Shown here piece by piece: positions 1-7,915 of a stretch of 64,000 nt of DNA (positions are counted from its first letter, which is position 1; every line of letters begins with the position of its first letter). A model generated the notes under the pieces. It ran no database searches and was not told the origin of the DNA. It saw only the letters and a list, made by a program, of their open reading frames with translations. The position numbers were made by a program, and so were the translations under genes. Source of the DNA: Diaphorobacter ruginosibacter (GTDB taxonomy: Bacteria > Pseudomonadota > Gammaproteobacteria > Burkholderiales > Burkholderiaceae_C); contig NZ_CP060714.1 in assembly GCF_014395975.1 (NCBI RefSeq), positions 1,302,001-1,366,000 of the forward strand, written 5' to 3'.

Positions 1-708
1 TTCCTTCGCCGTGTCGTTGGCCTCGCCCTTGTTCAGCAGCACGGCGTCCTGGCGGATGGGCTCGTGCATGCTCTCCGGAACGATCCAGTACGAGCCCTTG
101 CTGACCTTGCCGTCCACCATCACCTGCGACAGTGCGACGAAGCCGAGCGGTGCGTTGCCGGTGGCGACAAATTGGTAGGTCTGGCCGATGTTTTCGCCGG
201 TCACGACGCGGGGCTTGATCGTCTCAGTGAGCTTGAGCCTGTCGAGTGCCTCCATGGCGGCCGCGCCATAGGGGGCCAGCTTGGGGTTGGCGATCGCGAT
301 GTGGTCGAACTGCGTGTTCAGCACCTTGCCCTCGCTGTCGACGTAGTTGTCACGCGGGCTCCAGAGCACCAGTTGGCCGATGGCGTAGGTATAGCGGGTT
401 CCCTTGACGGCCTTGCCTTCCTTCTCCAGCTTTTCGGGCGTGGTGTCGTCGGCAGCCAGCAGCACGTCGTAGGGAGCGCCGTTGACGATCTGTGCATAGA
501 ACTTGCCGGTTGCACCGGAGGAGATCACCACCTTGTTGCCGGTCTGCTTCTCGAACATCGCCCCCAGCTTCTGCATGGGGGCCGTGAAGTTGGCTGCCAC
601 GGCCACGGCCACCTCGCCGGCGTGCGCCGCAGGCAGCAGCGCCAGTGCGAGTGCGGCCTGTGCGATCAGCTTCAGGGAAAGGGTGGTGCGGGTGCGTTGG
701 CTTGTCAT
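1..708 (-). CDS. modA: Molybdate ABC transporter periplasmic binding protein ModA (3' end beyond the window)
   Basis: This is the periplasmic receptor that captures molybdate (or tungstate) for a ModABC importer. Reading from the ATG at 706-708, the product opens with a Sec-type signal peptide (basic start, hydrophobic Leu/Ala run, AHA cleavage motif near residue 30) and then matches the ModA pattern: VAVAANF at the mature start, the SSGATGKFYAQI loop that holds the oxyanion, a DVLLAADD segment, and YAIGQLVLWS. About 236 residues are visible; the C-terminus and presumably modB and modC lie to the left of position 1. It is transcribed away from modE, with a palindrome in the short intergenic gap that probably serves both promoters. 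The identification is firm; only the end is missing. Confidence 0.93.
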   Translation of the reverse strand, partial: MTSQRTRTTLSLKLIAQAALALALLPAAHAGEVAVAVAANFTAPMQKLGAMFEKQTGNKVVISSGATGKFYAQIVNGAPYDVLLAADDTTPEKLEKEGKAVKGTRYTYAIGQLVLWSPRDNYVDSEGKVLNTQFDHIAIANPKLAPYGAAAMEALDRLKLTETIKPRVVTGENIGQTYQFVATGNAPLGFVALSQVMVDGKVSKGSYWIVPESMHEPIRQDAVLLNKGEANDTAKE

Positions 709-724
709 GCGATGTTCCTTGATT

Positions 725-747
725 CGTTATTCCATAATTGAACAACG
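725..747. promoter_or_regulatory. Candidate ModE operator between modA and modE
   Basis: A 23-bp imperfect palindrome is centred on position 736. The left arm CGTTATTCCAT and the reverse complement of the right arm, CGTTGTTCAAT, agree at 9 of 11 bases. The outer CGTTAT half-site resembles the half-sites of known ModE boxes. Its place between the divergent modA and modE starts fits autoregulation plus repression of molybdate uptake when molybdate is plentiful. The role is inferred from position and symmetry. Confidence 0.55.
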
Positions 748-755
748 TTGAGTAT

Positions 756-1565
756 ATGCAAAGACACGGCATGATGGCGCCCATGCAGACAAATCACCGC
801 GAACCCTCCTTTGTGGAAGCCCTGGGGCATGTGCAGTCGGACCGGCGCATCGACATTCTTCGGCAGATCGGCGAACTGGGCTCCATCTCCAAGGCCGCGC
901 GCGCCGTGGGCGTGAGCTACAAGGCGGCCTGGCAGGCCGTGGATACGCTCACCAATCTGGCGGGCGTGGCCTTGCTCGACCGTGCCGTGGGTGGCCGAGG
1001 CGGCGGCGGTGCACGCCTCACCGATGCGGGCGTGCAGCTCCTGGCGGCGGCGCAGGCGCTCAAGATCGCCCGCAGCGACGCGGTGCAGCACATGCAGGAA
1101 CGGCCCGCGCTGCCGGCCGGGGCGGCGCAGCGACTGGCTGTGCGCACCAGCATGCGCAACCAGTGGCCCTGCGTGGTCAGGGACATGGATGTGCAGGGGC
1201 AGATCGTGCGCGTCGTGCTCGAAGGCGCGGCGTCGCCCGAGTTTCACGTCTGCGCGCGTATCACGCGCGAGAGCGCCGAGTTGCTGGGCCTTCAGAACGG
1301 CGTGGCCGTGCAGGCACTGTGCAAGGCCACCGCGGTGCACGCGCAGGCCCTGCCGACCGGCGGGCCGGTGGAGGCCTACGGTGTGAACCGCTGGAGCGGC
1401 TCCGTGACGCGCGTCTCGCGCGGGGGATTGGGCGACGAGGTCTCGGCCACGCTCGGCACGGGCCTGCAGATCGTGGGATTCTCCGAGCCGGGCGCGGGCC
1501 TGCGGGCTCGCTCCCGCGTGGTCCTGAAGGTGGACGAGTCGGCGGTGGTTCTTGCGCTCAGTTGA
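756..1565 (+). CDS. modE: ModE-type molybdate-responsive transcriptional regulator
   Basis: A dimeric DNA-binding regulator that senses molybdate and controls molybdate uptake and molybdoenzyme genes. The N-terminal winged helix-turn-helix (roughly residues 20-110) has the LysR-like ModE signature: RRIDILRQIGELGSISKAAR, VSYKAAWQAVD and a Gly-rich wing, GGRGGGGARLT. The second half contains two tandem molybdate-binding (TOBE/MOP) modules; one begins near SMRNQW and the next near SGSVTRV. The length of about 269 residues matches full-length ModE. I prefer the ATG at 756 because the TTG at 738 lies inside the operator palindrome; ATGs at 771, 774 and 783 are also possible and no Shine-Dalgarno sequence decides it. 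Confidence 0.9.
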   Translation: MQRHGMMAPMQTNHREPSFVEALGHVQSDRRIDILRQIGELGSISKAARAVGVSYKAAWQAVDTLTNLAGVALLDRAVGGRGGGGARLTDAGVQLLAAAQALKIARSDAVQHMQERPALPAGAAQRLAVRTSMRNQWPCVVRDMDVQGQIVRVVLEGAASPEFHVCARITRESAELLGLQNGVAVQALCKATAVHAQALPTGGPVEAYGVNRWSGSVTRVSRGGLGDEVSATLGTGLQIVGFSEPGAGLRARSRVVLKVDESAVVLALS

Positions 1566-1780
1566 GCCGTACCTCGATCCATCAGAGGAGCGCGAGCAGG
1601 GCGCTGAGGGCGCCGAATTGACACATTGGTGACATCAATCAAGGGAATTCCTCCCTTAGGCGTTAATACATAGGCATTTCTACCAGTTCCTCCAAATGGA
1701 ATGCCCACCTAGGATGCAGTGCAACATAACCACGGAGACAAGTGCATGTGGCGCCCCCGGCGTTGCATGCTCTGGTTGCC

Positions 1781-2554
1781 ATGAGCGACTTCATTCTGGA
1801 AACATCACACCTCACCAAGGAATTCAAGGGTTTCACCGCTGTCAGCGATGTGAACCTGTCCGTGCGCCGCGGCTCGATCCATGCACTGATCGGCCCCAAC
1901 GGTGCGGGAAAGACCACCTGCTTCAACCTGCTGACCAAGTTCCTGGAGCCCACCTCGGGCACCATCAAGTTCAATGGTCAGGACATCACCCGTGAAGCGC
2001 CCGCGCAGATCGCGCGGCGCGGGGTGATCCGTTCCTTCCAGATCTCGGCCGTCTTTCCCCATCTGACGCTGATGGAGAACGTGCGCCTGGGCCTGCAGCG
2101 CCAGCTGGGCAACGCCTATCACTTCTGGCAGAGCGAGAAGAGCCTGGACCAGCTCAACGACCGCGCAGTCCAACTGCTCGATGAGGTGGGCCTTGCCGAC
2201 ATCGCGGATGAGGTCACGGTGAACCTGCCCTACGGCCGCAAACGCGCCCTCGAGATCGCGACCACGCTGGCGATGGAGCCCGAGCTCATGCTGCTCGACG
2301 AACCCACGCAGGGCATGGGCCACGAGGACGTGGATCGCGTCACGCAGCTCATCAAGAAGGTCTCCGCGGGGCGCACCATCCTCATGGTGGAGCACAACAT
2401 GAAAGTGGTGTCCACGATTGCAGACCGCATCACGGTGCTGCAGCGCGGTGCCATCCTGGCCGAAGGGCCCTACGAAGAAGTATCGAAGAACCCGCAAGTG
2501 ATGGAAGCCTACATGGGCACGACAGACGCCGGGCAACTGCAAGGGGCGCATTGA
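1781..2554 (+). CDS. livG: Branched-chain amino acid-type ABC transporter ATP-binding protein (LivG-like)
   Basis: One of the two cytoplasmic ATPases of a Liv-type (HAAT) importer. It has a Walker A motif GPNGAGKTT with Lys44, a Q-loop in IRSFQIS, a divergent signature LPYGRKRALEIA of the LivG kind, Walker B LMLLDEPTQGM and the switch histidine in MVEHNM. An upstream GTG at 1742 would add 13 residues; the ATG at 1781 is preferred because the family begins with a sequence like MSDFILET and the extension looks like leader. It is the first gene of a six-gene operon and is followed one base later by livF. The 215-base leader upstream (1566-1780) has no gene; it contains a TTGACA at 1618 without a convincing -10 box. 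Confidence 0.9.
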   Translation: MSDFILETSHLTKEFKGFTAVSDVNLSVRRGSIHALIGPNGAGKTTCFNLLTKFLEPTSGTIKFNGQDITREAPAQIARRGVIRSFQISAVFPHLTLMENVRLGLQRQLGNAYHFWQSEKSLDQLNDRAVQLLDEVGLADIADEVTVNLPYGRKRALEIATTLAMEPELMLLDEPTQGMGHEDVDRVTQLIKKVSAGRTILMVEHNMKVVSTIADRITVLQRGAILAEGPYEEVSKNPQVMEAYMGTTDAGQLQGAH

Positions 2555-2555
2555 G

Positions 2556-3269
2556 ATGAGCAGTCAGCCTGCATTGGAAATCAAGGGGCTTCAGGCCTGG
2601 TATGGCGAGTCGCACGTGCTGCACGGTGTCGACGTGGTCGTGCAACCCGGCGAAGTGGTGACGCTGCTCGGGCGCAATGGCGCGGGCCGCACGTCGACCA
2701 TGCGCGCCATCATGGGCCTCACGGGGTCGCGCAAGGGCTCGGTGAAAGTCAACGGGGTCGAGACCATCGACCTGCCGACGCACCGCATCGCCCACCTCGG
2801 CGTGGGCTATTGCCCGGAGGAGCGCGGCATCTTCTCGAGCCTGTCCACGGAAGAAAACCTCATGCTGCCGCCGGTGCTCAAGACCGGACGTCAGGGCATG
2901 TCGGTCGATGAGATCTATGCCATGTTCCCCAATCTGGCGGAGCGCCGCAACAGCCAGGGAACACGTCTTTCGGGTGGCGAGCAGCAGATGCTGGCCGTGG
3001 CGCGCATCCTGCGCACCGGCGCGAACCTGCTGCTGCTCGATGAAATCTCCGAAGGTCTGGCGCCGGTCATCGTGCAGGCACTCGCCCGCATGATCATCAC
3101 GCTGCGCGAGAAGGGCTACACGGTGGTCATGGTGGAGCAGAACTTCCGTTTTGCGGCCCCGCTGGCCGATCGTTTCTACGTGATGGAGCACGGCCAGATC
3201 GTCGAGAAATTTGGCGCATCGGAGCTGGAGGCCAAGATGCCGGTGCTCAACGAACTGCTGGGCGTCTGA
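2556..3269 (+). CDS. livF: Branched-chain amino acid-type ABC transporter ATP-binding protein (LivF-like), Walker A Lys replaced by Arg
   Basis: The second ATPase of the importer, 237 residues, starting one base after the livG stop. Signature RLSGGEQQMLAVARIL, Walker B LLLLDEISEGLAP and the LivF-type VMVEQN switch are all present. The Walker A motif reads GRNGAGRTS, so the usual catalytic-site lysine is Arg45. The codon is clearly cgc in the sequence, and the rest of the nucleotide site is intact, so this is not simple decay. I recall Arg at this site in some betaproteobacterial LivF relatives but cannot verify how widespread it is. LivG keeps its lysine, so the ABC pair may be asymmetric, with one consensus and one altered ATP site. 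Confidence 0.9.
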   Translation: MSSQPALEIKGLQAWYGESHVLHGVDVVVQPGEVVTLLGRNGAGRTSTMRAIMGLTGSRKGSVKVNGVETIDLPTHRIAHLGVGYCPEERGIFSSLSTEENLMLPPVLKTGRQGMSVDEIYAMFPNLAERRNSQGTRLSGGEQQMLAVARILRTGANLLLLDEISEGLAPVIVQALARMIITLREKGYTVVMVEQNFRFAAPLADRFYVMEHGQIVEKFGASELEAKMPVLNELLGV

Positions 3270-3367
3270 CGCGCCGGCATCGATTTCCGGTTCGGATATC
3301 CCATTCATTGACAAGTGCGAAACCGCAGTTTCGCGACACAACAGCTTCGAAAGCAAAGGAGAAAGTA

Positions 3368-4567
3368 ATGAAGAAGACAACTCTCAAGGCTCTGGTATGC
3401 GCTCTGGGCGCAATGGGCTTGGCATCTGCCGCCGTGCAGGCGCAGGAAAAGGTGAAGATCGGCTTCATTACCGACATGTCCAGCCTCTACGCCGACGTGG
3501 AAGGCAAGAACGGTGCCGTGGCCGTGCAGATGGCCATTGACGACTTCGGTGGCAAGGCCCTGGGCCAGCCGATCGAGATGGTCTCCGCAGACCACCAGAA
3601 CAAGGCCGACATCGCCGCCTCCAAGGCGCGTGAATGGATCGACACCGCCGGCGTGACCATGCTGTTCGGTGGCACCAACTCCGGTACGGCACTGGCCGCT
3701 GCCAAGGTGGCGCAGGAAAAGAAGCGCGTGTACTTCAACAGTGGTGCGGGCTCCGCGGCCCTGACCAACGAGCAATGCAGCCCGTACACCGTGCACTACG
3801 CATACGACACCGTGGCGCTGGCCAAGGGCACCGGCGGTGCGGTGGTGGAGCGCGGCGGCAAGAGCTGGTTCTTCCTGACGGCCGACTATGCCTTCGGTCA
3901 TTCGCTGGAAGCCGACACCTCGGCCGTCATCAAGGCCAAGGGCGGCACGATCGCCGGTTCGGTCAAGCATCCGCTGAATGCGTCGGATTTCTCGTCGTTC
4001 CTGCTGCAGGCACAGAACTCCAAGGCACAGGTCCTGGGCCTGGCCAATGCCGGTGGCGACTTCATCAACTCGGTGAAGGCGGCCAAGGAATTCGGCATCA
4101 ACAAGAGCATGAAGACCGCCGGCCTGCTGGTGTTCCTGTCGGACATCCATTCGCTGGGCCTGAAGAACACCGAAGGTCTGCTGCACACCACCAGCTGGTA
4201 CTGGGACAAGGACGATGCATCGCGCGCCTTCGCCAAGAAGTTCTTCGACAAGACCAAGCGCATGCCCACGGACATCCACGCGGCCGACTACTCCGCGACG
4301 ATGAACTACCTCAAGGCGGTTGCCGCGGTGAAGACCACGGACGCCGACAAGGTCATGGCCTACCTGAAGAGCACTCCGATCAACGACTTCTACGCCAAGG
4401 GCGTGATCCGTCCGGATGGCCGCTTTGCACACGACATGTACCTCGTCGAAGTGAAGAAGGCTGCCGACTCCAAGAAGCCATGGGACTACCTGAACGTGCT
4501 GCAGACACTGCCGGCCGACACGGTGTGGACCACCAAGGCCGAGTCCAAGTGCACGCTCTGGAAGTAA
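3368..4567 (+). CDS. ABC transporter periplasmic amino-acid/amide-type binding protein, copy 1 (LivK-like)
   Basis: A type I periplasmic binding protein (Peripla_BP_6 / LivK family) expected to deliver a substrate to the LivHM pore. The ATG at 3368 follows a good AAAGGAG ribosome site. A Sec signal peptide ends at VQAQ near residue 24; the mature protein starts EKVKIGFITDMSSLYADV. It is 399 residues and ends in a Cys-containing tail (AESKCTLWK). It lies 98 bases after livF and 130 bases before a second, very similar gene. The substrate cannot be read from sequence: members of this family bind branched-chain amino acids, amides, urea or aromatic acids. The sequence YADVEGKNG resembles subgroups other than canonical E. 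coli LivK. Confidence 0.9.
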   Translation: MKKTTLKALVCALGAMGLASAAVQAQEKVKIGFITDMSSLYADVEGKNGAVAVQMAIDDFGGKALGQPIEMVSADHQNKADIAASKAREWIDTAGVTMLFGGTNSGTALAAAKVAQEKKRVYFNSGAGSAALTNEQCSPYTVHYAYDTVALAKGTGGAVVERGGKSWFFLTADYAFGHSLEADTSAVIKAKGGTIAGSVKHPLNASDFSSFLLQAQNSKAQVLGLANAGGDFINSVKAAKEFGINKSMKTAGLLVFLSDIHSLGLKNTEGLLHTTSWYWDKDDASRAFAKKFFDKTKRMPTDIHAADYSATMNYLKAVAAVKTTDADKVMAYLKSTPINDFYAKGVIRPDGRFAHDMYLVEVKKAADSKKPWDYLNVLQTLPADTVWTTKAESKCTLWK

Positions 4568-4697
4568 GCGCGCGACGGCCTCTCTGAGGCCTCGACGCCA
4601 GGCCGCCGGTTGACCGGGGAGTGCCGCAAGGCATTCACCGCAGCCGGCGGTGGTCACCGGTTCCGCCCTCACGTCAACAACATTCAGGAGACACAAC

Positions 4698-5903
4698 ATG
4701 CAGAGGAAGAGCAAGTTCACGGCATTGGCAATGGTGCTCGCGGCAGCGGGCCTGTGTTCGCAGGCAGCGCTCGCGCAGGAGAACAAGGTCAAGATCGGTC
4801 TCATCACCGACATGTCCAGTCTCTATGCCGACGTGGAGGGCAAGAACGGTGGCGTCGCGATCCAGATGGCGATCGATGACTTCGGCGGCAAGGTGCTGGG
4901 CATGCCCATCGAGTTGCTGACCGTCGATCACCAGAACAAGGCGGACATTGCGGCCTCCAAGGCACGCGAGTGGATCGACACGCAAGGCCTGACGATGATC
5001 TTCAGCGGCACCAATTCCGGTACCGCGCTGGCGCTGGCCAAGATCGCCCAGGAAAAGAAGCGCGTGATGATCAACAACGGCGCGGCGACGTCGGCACTCA
5101 CCAACGAGAACTGCACGCCCTATACCGTGCACTATGCATACGACACCGTCGCCCTGGCCAAGGGAACGGGCGCTGCCGTGGTGGATGCGGGCGGCAAGTC
5201 CTGGTTCTTCCTGACTGCGGATTACGCGTTCGGCCATTCGCTGGAGGCGGACACCTCCGCCATCGTGAAGGCCAAGGGCGGCACCGTGGTGGGGGCCGTG
5301 CGCCATCCGCTGAACGCGTCGGACTTCTCCTCGTTCCTGCTGCAGGCGCAGAATTCCAAGGCCCAGGTGCTGGGGCTTGCGAATGCGGGCGGCGACACGA
5401 TCAATTCGATCAAGGCCGCCAAGGAGTTCGGCATCGGCAAGAGCATGAAGCTCGCCGGCCTGCTGATCTTCTACAGCGACATCCACAGCCTGGGCCTGAA
5501 GACCACCGAGGGCATGCAGTTCACCACCAGCTGGTACTGGGACCTGAACGACGAGACGCGCAAGTTCGCCGACAAGTTCATGGCCAAGACCAACCGCCGC
5601 CCCACGGAGATCCAGGCGGCCGACTACTCGGCCACCATGAACTACCTGAAGGCCGTGGAAGCCGCCAAGACCACCGACGCCGACAAGGTGATGGAGACGT
5701 GGCGCAACATGAAGATGAACGATTTCTTCGGTGCGGGCCAGATCCGTCCCGATGGTCGCTACGTTCACGACATGTACCTGATGCAGGTGAAGGCCCCCTC
5801 GGAATCGAAAGGTACCTGGGACTACTACAAGCTGATCAAGAAGCTGCCGGGCGAGCAAGTGTTCGCCACCAAGGCCGAGAGCAAGTGCGCTCTCTGGAAA
5901 TGA
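4698..5903 (+). CDS. ABC transporter periplasmic amino-acid/amide-type binding protein, copy 2 (LivK-like)
   Basis: A tandem paralogue of the preceding binding protein, 401 residues, sharing long identical blocks such as ITDMSSLYADVEGKNG, ADHQNKADIAASKAREWID-like text, HPLNASDFSSFLLQAQ and the AESKC-LWK tail. The start at 4698 is preceded by CAGGAG and followed by a signal peptide ending ALAQ. Differences cluster in the ligand-facing middle (for example MFGGTNS versus IFSGTNS, and SGAGSAA versus NGAATSA), so the two may recruit related but distinct ligands to one membrane complex. The following permease gene starts 37 bases downstream. Confidence 0.9.
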   Translation: MQRKSKFTALAMVLAAAGLCSQAALAQENKVKIGLITDMSSLYADVEGKNGGVAIQMAIDDFGGKVLGMPIELLTVDHQNKADIAASKAREWIDTQGLTMIFSGTNSGTALALAKIAQEKKRVMINNGAATSALTNENCTPYTVHYAYDTVALAKGTGAAVVDAGGKSWFFLTADYAFGHSLEADTSAIVKAKGGTVVGAVRHPLNASDFSSFLLQAQNSKAQVLGLANAGGDTINSIKAAKEFGIGKSMKLAGLLIFYSDIHSLGLKTTEGMQFTTSWYWDLNDETRKFADKFMAKTNRRPTEIQAADYSATMNYLKAVEAAKTTDADKVMETWRNMKMNDFFGAGQIRPDGRYVHDMYLMQVKAPSESKGTWDYYKLIKKLPGEQVFATKAESKCALWK

Positions 5904-5940
5904 CCCGGCAACAGAGCTGAACCCTTAATTTTTGCTACCC

Positions 5941-6825
5941 ATGGAAATCTTCGGTGTCTCTTTACCGGCCATGCTGAGCCAGCTCCTCCTGGGGCTGGTC
6001 AATGGCTCGTTCTATGCGATCCTCAGTCTGGGCCTGGCCGTGATCTTCGGCCTGCTCAACGTGATCAACTTCGCGCATGGCGCGCTGTTCATGCTTGGGG
6101 CGCTGCTCACCTGGATGGCCATGAACTACTTCGGCATCAACTACTGGGTGATGCTGATTCTCTCGCCACTGATCGTGGGGGTGCTGGGCGTGGTGATCGA
6201 GCGCACGATGCTGCGCTGGATCTACAAGCTCGACCACCTCTACGGACTGCTGCTCACGCTCGGCCTCACGCTGATCATCGAGGGCGTGTTCCGTTCGATC
6301 TACGGCGTCTCTGGCCTGGGCTACGACACTCCCGAACTGCTGGAAGGTGCGACCAACCTCGGCTTCATGATGTTGCCCAACTACCGTGCATGGGTGGTCG
6401 TTGCCTCCATCGTGGTGTGCCTGGCAACCTGGTTCGTGATCGAGAAGACCAAGCTCGGCGCCTATCTTCGGGCCGGTACCGAGAACCCGCGCCTCGTCGA
6501 AGCCTTCGGCATCAACGTGCCGGTGATGATCACGCTGACCTACGCATTCGGTGCCGCGCTGGCTGCCTTTGCCGGCGTGCTGGCCGCGCCGGTCTACCAG
6601 GTGACCCCGCTGATGGGGCAGAACCTCATCATCGTGGTGTTCGCCGTGGTCGTGATCGGCGGCATGGGCTCGATCATGGGCTCCATCCTGACGGGTCTCG
6701 GCCTCGGCGTGATCGAGGGCCTGACCAAGGTGTTCTATCCGGAAGCCTCGTCCACCGTGGTGTTCGTCATCATGGCCATCGTTCTGCTCATCCGCCCCGC
6801 CGGTCTGTTCGGCAAAGAGAAATAA
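5941..6825 (+). CDS. livH: Branched-chain amino acid-type ABC transporter permease (LivH-like)
   Basis: An integral membrane permease of the HAAT importer, about 294 residues with roughly eight hydrophobic segments. It shows the LivH family pattern: NGSFYAILSLGLAVIFGLLNVINFAHGA near the N-terminus and a cytoplasmic EAA-like loop around ENPRLVEAFGINV, which contacts the ATPases. The ATG at 5941 is chosen over a TTG at 5932 in the same frame because family members begin with a short segment like MEIFG. No clear ribosome site precedes it. It is followed 15 bases later by livM. Confidence 0.92.
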   Translation: MEIFGVSLPAMLSQLLLGLVNGSFYAILSLGLAVIFGLLNVINFAHGALFMLGALLTWMAMNYFGINYWVMLILSPLIVGVLGVVIERTMLRWIYKLDHLYGLLLTLGLTLIIEGVFRSIYGVSGLGYDTPELLEGATNLGFMMLPNYRAWVVVASIVVCLATWFVIEKTKLGAYLRAGTENPRLVEAFGINVPVMITLTYAFGAALAAFAGVLAAPVYQVTPLMGQNLIIVVFAVVVIGGMGSIMGSILTGLGLGVIEGLTKVFYPEASSTVVFVIMAIVLLIRPAGLFGKEK

Positions 6826-6840
6826 AAGGGGCACAGTCAC

Positions 6841-7839
6841 ATGAATACGAAGAAATTTGCTCCGATCGGTTATGGCCTTCTTTTGCTCGGCCTGATCATT
6901 GCACCATTCGCCGGTGCCTACCCGGTGTTCATCATGAAGCTGCTGTGCTTTGCGCTGTTTGCTTCGGCCTTCAACCTGCTGCTGGGCTATACCGGCCTGC
7001 TGTCCTTCGGCCACGCCGCCTTCCTGGGCGGAGCGGCCTACATCACGGGCCAGTCCATCAAGGTCTGGGGCGTCACGCCCGAGATCGGCCTGATCCTGGG
7101 GACGATCTCCGGTGCGCTGCTGGGCCTGGTGATGGGCTTCTTTGCGATCCGCCGCCAGGGCATCTACGCAACGATGATCACGCTGGCGCTGGCCCAGATG
7201 CTGTTCTTCGCGTGCCTGCAGTTGCCATTCACGGGCGGTGAGGACGGCCTGCAGGGCGTGCCGCGCGGCAAGCTGTTCGGCCTGATCGACCTGAGCAGCG
7301 ACATGACCATGTACTACGTCTGCCTGGTGGTGGTGGTGCTGGCCTTCCTGGTCATCGTGCGCACGATCCATTCACCCTTCGGCCAGGTGCTCAAGGGCAT
7401 CAAGGAGAACGAGCCGCGCGCGATCTCGCTGGGCTACGACACCAACCGCTTCAAGCTGCTGGCCTTCGTGATCTCGGCAGCGATCGCCGGCCTTGCGGGC
7501 TCGCTCAAGACGCTGGTGCTGGGCTTTGCCACGCTCTCCGACGTGCACTGGAGCGCTTCTGGCCACGTCGTGCTGATGACGCTGGTGGGCGGCCTCGGAA
7601 CGTTGTCGGGCCCTATCCTCGGTTCTGCCGTGGTGGTGATGCTGGAAAACAAGATCGGTGACTTCGGCAACTTCCTCGCCCACCTCACGGGCGTGGAGTG
7701 GTTCAACACGCTGGGCGAGTCGGTGACCATTGTCACCGGCCTGATCTTCGTGGTCTGCGTGCTAGCATTCCGCAAGGGCCTGATGGGCGAGCTCATCGCC
7801 TGGCTGGAGCGCCGCCGCACGGGCGGCAAGGCACACTGA
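6841..7839 (+). CDS. livM: Branched-chain amino acid-type ABC transporter permease (LivM-like)
   Basis: The second membrane permease of the importer, 332 residues, strongly hydrophobic. The family pattern is visible: SAFNLLLGYTGLLSFGHAAFLG at residues about 40-61, FFAIRRQGIYATMITLALAQ, the ATPase-contacting loop KGIKENEPRAISLGYD, and GSLKTLVLGFATL. It ends the operon, and a rho-independent terminator starts 33 bases past its stop. The operon order is ATPase, ATPase, two receptors, two permeases; many Liv operons place the receptor first. Confidence 0.92.
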   Translation: MNTKKFAPIGYGLLLLGLIIAPFAGAYPVFIMKLLCFALFASAFNLLLGYTGLLSFGHAAFLGGAAYITGQSIKVWGVTPEIGLILGTISGALLGLVMGFFAIRRQGIYATMITLALAQMLFFACLQLPFTGGEDGLQGVPRGKLFGLIDLSSDMTMYYVCLVVVVLAFLVIVRTIHSPFGQVLKGIKENEPRAISLGYDTNRFKLLAFVISAAIAGLAGSLKTLVLGFATLSDVHWSASGHVVLMTLVGGLGTLSGPILGSAVVVMLENKIGDFGNFLAHLTGVEWFNTLGESVTIVTGLIFVVCVLAFRKGLMGELIAWLERRRTGGKAH

Positions 7840-7871
7840 CGCCGAGCAGGACCAAGGCGCTGCCTTGGCAA

Positions 7872-7904
7872 CGAAAAAGCCGCTGGTTCCCAGCGGCTTT
7901 TTCG
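7872..7904. terminator. Bidirectional rho-independent terminator
   Basis: A near-perfect hairpin with arms CGAAAAAGCCGCTGG and CCAGCGGCTTTTTCG and a three-base loop. T-runs exist on both strands, so it can end the liv operon from the left and the histidine kinase gene from the right. Confidence 0.92.
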
Positions 7905-7915
7905 TTTTCAGCCCG

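Noticed and set aside
738..755. TTG at 738 as the start of modE
   Set aside because: It lies inside the operator palindrome and adds non-conserved residues.
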